A stretch of DNA of 14,985 bases from Gamarada debralockiae (taxonomy: Eukaryota > Ascomycota > Leotiomycetes > Helotiales > Hyphodiscaceae), in NCBI GenBank assembly GCA_002803225.1, contig NXFV01001413.1, forward strand, positions 1 through 14,985, written 5' to 3'. The notes beneath the pieces were generated by a model. That model did no database searches, had not been told where the DNA came from, and saw only the letters and a list, made by a program, of their open reading frames with translations. This document shows, piece by piece, positions 9,453 through 14,985 of the stretch (within the stretch, counting starts at the first letter, position 1; the number at the start of each line of letters is the position of its first letter). Position numbers and translations under genes: made by a program.

Positions 9453-10215
9453 CTCTGGAATCGGCCGTGTCTCAAGAACAGTAGGAATAACGAGAGTCTA
9501 GAGGTTAGGATCTTAGGGCTTTGAGGTTTATTGGCGAGGAGTTGGATTTTCGAGACTGAGGACGGGCATAGGTTAGAGAGTTTGCCTCAATGCTTATCGA
9601 GGAAGCGGAGTTTGAAATGAGATAATGAAGCCGAAGCTGTACTTACGAAAGCTTGCGCATGGAGTTTTTGATAAATGTGAGGGTGAAGTTGAAATTGAAA
9701 TTCGTTTCTTTGTCTAAACGAAGGTTTGGTACATTGGTACGTAGCCGACGAGGAGCGGATGCTTTGCCACCATCCAAGGGCTGCTGCAGGTCGGAGGCGG
9801 TATCCGAGGGCTCGACTAAATGGCTCGGAGAATTTTGATCAGTCACATTGTTCCCATGCCGTTACATTGAGCTCACCTTGCATATTGTGGACTGGGAGAA
9901 CGTGTGATGTTGTGCCGTTTCTCTGCAATGATTCATTCTTCCACAAGATACACCAAATATTTGGCCAAGGTCACACCTGTATCCTTACATCATCAACTAG
10001 ACTGACCTTCCACTTTGACTCAAAACTGCACAATACCCAACTTCTGCACCTCCGCCACCAAATTCTACGGGACGAAGTCCAATACGATGACCCGTACCAT
10101 CCAATTCAACAATCGGGAACTCCAACTCCTTCTCCAAACCTCGCCCTTCTTGACCTTTCCCTTCTCACGATCCAGTTGAGCAATGCTCTATACGGCTCCA
10201 AACATGCCTTGAATT
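9453..10215. other. No gene recognised between the 2EXR gene and the ubiquitin-like pseudogene
   Basis: About 760 bases between a plus-strand gene and the 3' end of a minus-strand pseudogene, so it should hold both 3' untranslated regions. A 170-codon plus frame at 9726-10238 overlaps the pseudogene's C-terminal exon and has no recognisable motif. Confidence 0.5.
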
Positions 10216-10741
10216 TCAGATTTTTTTCTTGGCTTTGATGCTAAAGAAAGGAAGATCGGCTGTAGCATAATCAGCAGTAGTGACCGAAGATGGCAGGGGA
10301 GGGTTGCCAGTCACGCCAGTAAAGAGAGTGGCGTTAAGGGCTAGGATGTCTGGGGTTGTTGGGTTAGCGAGGGTTTCTGAGAGCTGTGATGGGGTTGAAT
10401 TGCTCATTTTGATTAAACGATTGGACTTCCATAAAAGCAACGGGGACGGGAAAGTAAGGGTTAAAGATGGGTACAGATGAAAAATACAACGTACTGATGA
10501 ATGCCGTGCTGTCTGTATCCCAGACATGTGGATCCTTCAAGATGGCCTGCTTGATGAGACCACCGGCAGCGATACCCATTTCGCCGTTGTCGGGGTTGGC
10601 GGAGTAGATTACCCCGCCGCCTCGGAGCTTGAGGACCGAGCTCATCACTGCGTCTTGGAAATGTACTTAGTATAGGGACTTCACAGAATGCAAAAATTGA
10701 AGACCTACCTTATGAAATGTCATAGTGAGAAACGAGATTAT
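10216..10741 (-). pseudogene. Ubiquitin-like-domain protein, 3' exons (downstream of the inserted element)
   Basis: This is the second half of a minus-strand gene whose first half lies at 14223-14696. Exon 10709-10741 encodes NLVSHYDIS then TAA. An intron 10654-10708 (GTAGGT...CCAAG, 55 bp) leads to DAVMSSVLKLRGGG, which is the end of a ubiquitin fold: it aligns gap-free with the segment of ubiquitin that ends LRLRGG. After LRGG the protein continues with NPDNGEMGIAAGGLIKQ and WDTDSTAFI. A further intron (GTACGT, 10341-10494, with GCTAAC branch site 24 bases before CCTAG) precedes the last exon, LNATLFTGVTG to the TGA at 10216-10218. An alternative acceptor at 10377 is possible. The TAA (10712-10714) sits at the position of ubiquitin Lys63. 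The C-terminal extension matches a conserved fungal family I remember only as hypothetical ubiquitin-like-domain proteins. Confidence 0.75.
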
Positions 10742-10754
10742 CTGTCACAGTCAC

Positions 10755-10798
10755 TAACGTCCATCCCTGTGTGCCGAAAAACCCTGCGTGCCGAAAAA
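10755..10798 (+). repeat. Left terminal inverted repeat (10757-10798) with TA target duplication (10755-10756)
   Basis: 42 bases starting ACGTCCATCC and containing two tandem 17-mers, CCCTGTGTGCCGAAAAA (10765-10781) and CCCTGCGTGCCGAAAAA (10782-10798). It pairs inverted with 14134-14175, with 4 mismatches at TIR positions 6, 14, 23 and 31; three are C/T transitions. The dinucleotide TA precedes it. Confidence 0.9.
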
Positions 10799-11361
10799 TA
10801 TGATAGGTACTTTGACTTTAAGCATCTTAAAATCTGTGCATACCTTAATATCTATTATAATTTTTTATAAGTTATATTCCGTGGCCACCCCCCAGACATC
10901 CTCAACCCCTCCTACTAGAAAATCACGTTCGCATCGTCGCCCTCACTCCTGATTTGCAACGAGTCTCCTTTTATAGCGCAACAGAGTTCCTCCACCACAG
11001 CTCCACCACCGAGCTTATACTATCCTTAATTCTTTTGAAGGGGTCTTATCCAAGCTCTAAGGCCCTTATCACTATACAGGAAATCGTCTTCAGCCTTGTG
11101 GCTGCTGTGGCGTGCAAATTCATATAAGATCGCCACACGGATCAATACCTCGAGTTGAAGCCACTAACGATTTTTGGTTAGTGCAGAGTAACCCCATGTC
11201 CCAGTGAAAAAAAAATTACGAGGTAATTTTTACTTATGTAATCACTTATCAAGTTTACACCTTAGCTGGGCGTTTGCTCCCGAAACGAGAATTTCCTCGC
11301 ACTTATCTTAGACCCCCAAATAGGCACTTCTGGCTCTTGAACACGCTGCTCTAAGTAAACT
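10799..11361. other. Left interior of the TIR element, upstream of the kinase gene
   Basis: AT-rich at first, then a plus frame without stops from 10861 to 11124 (88 codons, no ATG), whose translation includes ENHVRIVALTPDLQRVSFYS. It matches no family I know; it may be an eroded coding piece or chance. The last 240 bases should contain the kinase promoter; an A-run lies at 11207-11215. Confidence 0.4.
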
Positions 11362-13524
11362 ATGCAAGCTGCTGGTGGAACTCGGATGGAAACTGATGGC
11401 CAGAGCCAGGGTGAAGATGCTTTAGCCGCTTTCTTCTCGCGCACGTTGGGCTTTCAAGGTGACAGCCTCATTCAACCATTTTCTGACGATAACTTGAAAT
11501 CTATATCGAATATCCTTTTGTATGACGGAAAATCCTCTTGGAGCCGAATTCCAAGACTCTACACTGTCCTTCGCATCATCGACTGTCTTCACCTCATGGA
11601 TGAGTTTGTCACTGAAGGCATCACCGACTTGTCGTTTCCATTTACTCTGAGAACCTTGCCATATATAGTAAAAGAACCTTCCACCAGAGGCCAATTCATA
11701 AGCGCACAATATTTGGTTCTCACTAAAGCTTTGGGCATCGAGCAAGACCCTGGCACACATCATCATTTTCTGGAAAAGACGGACATCCCCTTCATCAGGG
11801 TCGGGGAACTTGGGAAAGGCGCATATGGATTCGTTGAGCATGTTCGAAGTACCATAAGCCACAAGGACTATGCTAGGAAGCTGATTCCAAGAGCCCGCAC
11901 ATTCGGCAAGGACAAGGAGGTGCTCAAGCAGTTTGAATCCGAGCTGGCTATTCTCAAACGGCTGAGACACCAGCATATTGTCACGTTGATTGGTAGCTAC
12001 ACGGATTCGAAATTCGTTAGTCTTATTATTTCGCCAGTAGCTGACTGCAACCTGAGAGAATTTCTCAGTGTAGAGCCGTTCACGCAAGGGGGCCGTTCAA
12101 TAATTCGAACTTATTTTGGCTGTCTCAGCGCTGCAATCGGCTATCTTCATGACCAGTCAATTCGACATAAGGACGTCAAACCGCAGAATATCTTGGTCAA
12201 AGCAAATCACGTTCTATTAGCCGACTTCGGCCAGTCTCTTGACTGGAGGGATTCTCAGCATAGCACCACTAGTGGATTCACGTTAAAGACGCCTAAGTAC
12301 TGTGCACCAGAGGTTGCTAATTACTGCCCCCGCAATTCGAGCTCCGATATGTGGTCCTTAGGGTGTGTCTTCTTGGAGATTTGGACCGTATTGGCCGGCC
12401 AGTCACTTCAGAATCTTGATAACTATTTTCGAGCCAACGGTTCATCACCCTGCTATTACCTCAATATAGACTCGTGTAGATCTTGGACAACTTCTCTTCT
12501 GGAAGAAACATCACGTCGTTCAAGAGATAATTTGGCTACCCCATTGAACTGGATCTTGCAACTACTTCAGGAAGCGCCGAATGTTCGACCAACAGCAACA
12601 ATGCTTCTTGATGATATAAGATGTGTCCACGAAAGTCCAGAGAATACTGTTTCATATCTCGGCAGCTGTTGTATTGTAGATGATGAGTCAGTCGTGGGCC
12701 ACGATTCAGGGAACGAGTTATCTTCAACTCTAGTGGCACCTATACAAGTACCCTACATGAGTCCCGACAAAGGCCAACCATCTACCAACTTGACCGAACA
12801 GTTGGGAGCTATATCCACAATCTCCAATCCGGTTCTCAACTACTTTCTTGCTGGGATGCTTGGAGAGGCTGTTCCTAATTCGATGGTTTTGGCAATCAAT
12901 AATCGATTTTCAAAGGCCCAGTTACCACCTGCACAAAAATTCAGAACGCAGACAAGATCAAATCTGAAAAAGTTGCCTCTTTTTATGAAACAGGAGGGGA
13001 TGTTTCCTGCCGTACCATATGGAATAATCCTCAACACCGTATCATATCCGGCAACGAGGAATATCCCATCTCCAGGAGATCTGACTCTAAAAGATATGGC
13101 ACTGATGATGACGCCCGCACTACTCCGTGGATTCGCTCGGCACAAAGTTCAGGGTGATTCGAAACTCAGTGAGACAATAGTCGCTACAGATCCATTAGAT
13201 GAAGTGCATGGAATGATGGTTTTAGGTTTAAATAGTCAGCAACAGCAGGCTCTCCATGATTGGGAGAGTGATGAAGAAGCATTGACAAGTGCTGACGTCG
13301 AAATTACATTGAATAATGGTGATAGAATGTTGGTTGAGATTGGAACTTCTGTTTGGCATGGAGACCGAAAGTTTCTTGTTCGCAAGGAAAGAGAGCCACC
13401 TCTAAAAAACTACCAAGGAGGTTTTTGGTATAATCGGTGGATGGATGAGGATATTGCTAAGGCAGAGCGAGCACTGTATGTCACTCGCATTCGAACATTG
13501 AGATATGGACTGACAACCTGTTAG
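11362..13524 (+). CDS. Ser/Thr protein kinase with C-terminal AIG2/GGCT-like domain, transposon cargo
   Basis: Intronless, 720 codons, ATG with A at -3. Residues 1-145 are an N-terminal region as in many expanded fungal kinases. The kinase domain (about 146-420) has all catalytic elements: Gly loop GKGAYG (151-156), Lys173 in ARKLI, Glu194, RHKDVKPQN (268-276, Asp271), ADFG (287-290), APE (315-317), DMWSLGCVF (329-337) and Arg409. It is therefore probably active, with HKD in place of HRD. A linker of about 120 residues follows. Residues 540-700 resemble the AIG2/gamma-glutamylcyclotransferase fold: YGIIL (553-557) for the substrate loop YGxL, MTPALLRGFARHKV (583-596), VHGMMVLGL (615-623), LHDWES (631-636, Glu635 at the catalytic Glu site) and a TSVW stretch. 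The kinase assignment is firm; the AIG2-like one is moderate and rests on motif order. It lies opposite in strand to the gene it interrupts. No nonsense or frameshift was seen within the frame. Confidence 0.9.
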   Translation: MQAAGGTRMETDGQSQGEDALAAFFSRTLGFQGDSLIQPFSDDNLKSISNILLYDGKSSWSRIPRLYTVLRIIDCLHLMDEFVTEGITDLSFPFTLRTLPYIVKEPSTRGQFISAQYLVLTKALGIEQDPGTHHHFLEKTDIPFIRVGELGKGAYGFVEHVRSTISHKDYARKLIPRARTFGKDKEVLKQFESELAILKRLRHQHIVTLIGSYTDSKFVSLIISPVADCNLREFLSVEPFTQGGRSIIRTYFGCLSAAIGYLHDQSIRHKDVKPQNILVKANHVLLADFGQSLDWRDSQHSTTSGFTLKTPKYCAPEVANYCPRNSSSDMWSLGCVFLEIWTVLAGQSLQNLDNYFRANGSSPCYYLNIDSCRSWTTSLLEETSRRSRDNLATPLNWILQLLQEAPNVRPTATMLLDDIRCVHESPENTVSYLGSCCIVDDESVVGHDSGNELSSTLVAPIQVPYMSPDKGQPSTNLTEQLGAISTISNPVLNYFLAGMLGEAVPNSMVLAINNRFSKAQLPPAQKFRTQTRSNLKKLPLFMKQEGMFPAVPYGIILNTVSYPATRNIPSPGDLTLKDMALMMTPALLRGFARHKVQGDSKLSETIVATDPLDEVHGMMVLGLNSQQQQALHDWESDEEALTSADVEITLNNGDRMLVEIGTSVWHGDRKFLVRKEREPPLKNYQGGFWYNRWMDEDIAKAERALYVTRIRTLRYGLTTC

Positions 13525-14133
13525 CGTCCTTTGATAGAGGCATGAGCCAAGTCACCTTGACGTAAGAAAGTACCGTATTAACTAGTATATAAGAACCCCA
13601 TTGTGGCCCTTGCAGGATTGGAACGATTGAGAAGCAGCTCCGTACAGGAGCAGACACGTACGTAGCTGCTCATGGAACCTTCTAGAAGAACGCTGCACTG
13701 CACATGGCATAAATGTAATATCCAATTTGATACGACTAGCGTGACTGTAAATATGATATTATATAAGCGCCCTTATTCGCTTGTTGAGATGCTTGGCGTT
13801 TTGTGTACCTCCTACTTTGTCCGGATAAATTCGGCATAAAGGTTTTTTATGCTCTGTGTCTTTAAATCTTGAAACTAGATTTGGACTCAATGGAAACCTC
13901 TATGCCATGGCCCCGAATTCCGGGGACAGGTCGATAGTCATGATAGAGCAGGGGGTAATAGCTACAGCAGCTTTTGACGCTCTTAATAAGACAATCGACA
14001 GTACAGCCAAACTATAATATTTTTCTTACTACAAGTCGAGCACTTATAAAGAAATAGTTAAAGAATAATAGCAAACTGATTATAACTTTATATATTTACG
14101 TGGTGGAGATTTGAGACCCCCAAATCATGAAGT
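13525..14133 (+). other. Right interior of the TIR element; possible eroded ankyrin-like tail
   Basis: Just after the kinase stop, another plus frame from 13521 crosses a good intron candidate (GTAAGA at 13562 to TTGCAG at 13615, 54 bp) and reads IEKQLRTGADTYVAA, a stop, then KNAALHMA. Both pieces resemble ankyrin repeats (LLxxGADxN, TALHxAA). This may be a lost C-terminal part of the kinase gene. The rest, 13700-14133, is AT-rich with no gene seen. Confidence 0.35.
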
Positions 14134-14177
14134 TTTTTCGGCACACAGGGTTGTTCGGCACGCAGGGATAGACGTTA
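14134..14177 (-). repeat. Right terminal inverted repeat (14134-14175) with TA target duplication (14176-14177)
   Basis: Inverted copy of 10757-10798, 38 of 42 bases identical, again with two 17-base units, TTTTTCGGCACACAGGG (14134-14150) and TTGTTCGGCACGCAGGG (14151-14167). TA follows directly. Confidence 0.9.
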
Positions 14178-14222
14178 GATACAAAGTAGTGCTCAAAGGA
14201 GCGAGCGAAAGGTGAGGCTTAC

Positions 14223-14696
14223 GCTGCTCAAGACGACGACTCAAGTACATAATCGCCTGTTGCTCAACAGGAGTGGAAGTCTTCCCTTCCATCTTCTTCA
14301 ACAACTCCAGTACCGTCTCATTGGGTGATATGTAAACTTTGAAAGAAGGTCCAGCCAGACACTTGATAAAAGGTAATACTTCGGGAGTTGCCTTGACTGG
14401 TATGATCATGATTTAGATGCCCCAACAACATCCTGGTCCGTGATCTCCACCTCGACAGTGTATACCTCGCCAGCCGGGGTAGCAACAATCTGCATGACCT
14501 TCCCATTGAGCTTAGCGATACCGTCGAACCGAAGTTGACCTTTATGTGCTGGACAACAACGATGTAGTCTTGGATGCATTTCTCTTCGTGGACGAGCTTG
14601 TTGCGGCAGAGCTGTGGCGATGGTCTCGATGATGGGCCCGCCGCTGATGGTGTTAATCCCGCCGATGTAGGCCTTTACTGCGAAGGGACGGGTGGA
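14223..14696 (-). pseudogene. Ubiquitin-like-domain protein, 5' exon (upstream of the inserted element), frameshifted
   Basis: Minus-strand pieces in order: RPFAVKAYIGGINTISGG (from 14690), KCIQDYIVVVQ, FDGIAKLNGKVMQIVATPAG, VEVEITDQDVVG, then IIPVKATPEV and FKVYISPNETVLELLKK (about 14315) leading to VEQQAIMYLSRRLEQ. The last two segments align with the first two thirds of ubiquitin (FVKTLTG region, and PPDQQRLIFAGKQLED). The N-terminal block matches a fungal family in which an RPFxxKxYxGGxN segment precedes a ubiquitin fold. Three single-base frame changes (near 14600, 14530 and 14420) and a TAA near 14410 mark it as broken. The exon ends GAGCAGC before GTAAGC (donor at 14222). The first exon or start is not recognisable; AG before 14696 may be an acceptor. 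Confidence 0.7.
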
Positions 14697-14739
14697 CTTA
14701 TATCAAATCCACATCGCTTCTCGCTCTCCAAGGTGGATG

Positions 14740-14893
14740 TGTTCTATGGTCGTCATCGATAATATTTTTTTCGTCAATAATTGCGATTAACTATATGTCA
14801 GTCGCAATTATTTATCAGTACCATAGATTGATGACTACAATTATGGTGACATGTTCTATGGTCGTTATCAATAATATTTTTTTTATCAATAAT
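14740..14893. repeat. AT-rich direct repeat pair with an internal palindrome
   Basis: Two 42-base direct copies, 14740-14781 and 14852-14893, both starting TGTTCTATGGTCGT, differ at 4 sites, all C/T or G/A. Between them lies an imperfect palindrome, 14743-14827: outer arms TCTATGGT and ACCATAGA, inner arms AATAATTGCGA (14776-14786) and TCGCAATTATT (14802-14812). This looks like a degraded small inverted-repeat element. Confidence 0.65.
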
Positions 14894-14985
14894 ACGAATT
14901 GAATCATAATTCAGCTTGGAGGTCTTCAAAGAGGGAGGGGGGAAGGGGGGGGGGGGGGGGGGGGTTAAAATCAGGGGGAAGGAAT
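14894..14985. repeat. Purine-rich end with a 20-base G homopolymer
   Basis: From 14928 the sequence is almost all G and A, including 20 consecutive G at 14945-14964. This is a simple repeat; its exact length is unreliable in most sequencing. Confidence 0.8.

Larger units (their letters stand above)
10757..14175. mobile_element. 3.4-kb TA-flanked TIR element carrying a protein kinase gene
   Basis: Bounded by 42-bp inverted repeats and a TA at each side, the arrangement of Tc1/mariner-pogo (Fot1/Pot2-like) elements. The only gene recognised inside is the 720-codon kinase at 11362-13524. No DDE transposase was found, so the element would need one in trans. Removing 10757-14175 and one TA restores a canonical intron in the interrupted ubiquitin-like gene, which shows that the whole block is an insertion. 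Two independent small elements facing each other would not explain that, and neither end has a second nearby partner repeat. Confidence 0.85.

Noticed and set aside
9726..10238. 170-codon plus-strand frame
   Set aside because: No motif, and it overlaps the C-terminal exon of the ubiquitin-like pseudogene on the other strand.
11422..12087. 221-codon minus frame
   Set aside because: Antisense shadow of the kinase gene, no recognisable motif.
10757..14175. Alternative that the two TIRs belong to two separate MITEs flanking a host kinase gene
   Set aside because: No second TIR lies near either end, TA occurs only on the outer sides, and joining the outer flanks rebuilds one intron.
14125..14409. 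94-codon minus frame taken as an independent small gene
   Set aside because: Its first part is an exon of the ubiquitin-like pseudogene, the middle is intron, and its last dozen residues (PACRTTLCAEKTS) are translated transposon TIR.
14945..14964. G run as a possible telomere or structural element
   Set aside because: A plain homopolymer without a TTAGGG-type unit; more likely simple repeat or sequencing length error.

Overview
The window looks like accessory DNA from a filamentous ascomycete (Pezizomycotina). A leotiomycete-type genome is my best guess, but the sequence does not prove the class. The evidence is a HET-domain gene, a 2EXR-domain gene, introns of about 55-155 bp with GT..AG ends, TIR DNA transposons, and many stops of the TAG/TAA type in repeated DNA. 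Such stops are what C-to-T change at CpA (repeat-induced point mutation, RIP) would leave.

Layout. Positions 1-1638 hold one end of a hAT transposon. Its minus-strand transposase reads in one frame with 10 nonsense codons and no frameshift. It appears to have landed in the 3' half of a HET-domain gene (1185-2636, minus), so the HET frame now runs into the transposase N-terminus. Positions 2637-4157 have no recognisable gene. Positions 4158-5877 (plus) hold a decayed MFS transporter with two recognisable introns, several Trp-to-stop changes and frameshifts. Positions 5878-7470 look intergenic. Positions 7481-7804 form a small MITE-like element with a GC-rich middle. Positions 8562-9452 (plus) are an intact 2EXR-domain gene.

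The most interesting part is 10216-14696. A minus-strand gene of a fungal ubiquitin-like-domain family is split in two by a 3.42-kb insert at 10757-14175. The insert has 42-bp terminal inverted repeats (38/42 identical) and a TA duplication at each end, as expected of a Tc1/mariner-pogo type transposon. It carries no recognisable transposase. Its main content is one intact, intronless 720-codon gene for a Ser/Thr protein kinase whose C-terminus resembles an AIG2/gamma-glutamylcyclotransferase domain. Taking out the insert and one TA leaves a canonical 60-bp intron in the ubiquitin-like gene, and the two flanking exons then align to ubiquitin without a gap. This is strong internal evidence that kinase and TIRs arrived as one unit.

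The host genes around the insert are decayed (nonsense codons, frameshifts), while the kinase is open with all catalytic residues present. The right end (14740-14985) is AT-rich repeat and palindrome followed by a 20-base G run. No rRNA, tRNA or CRISPR array was seen.
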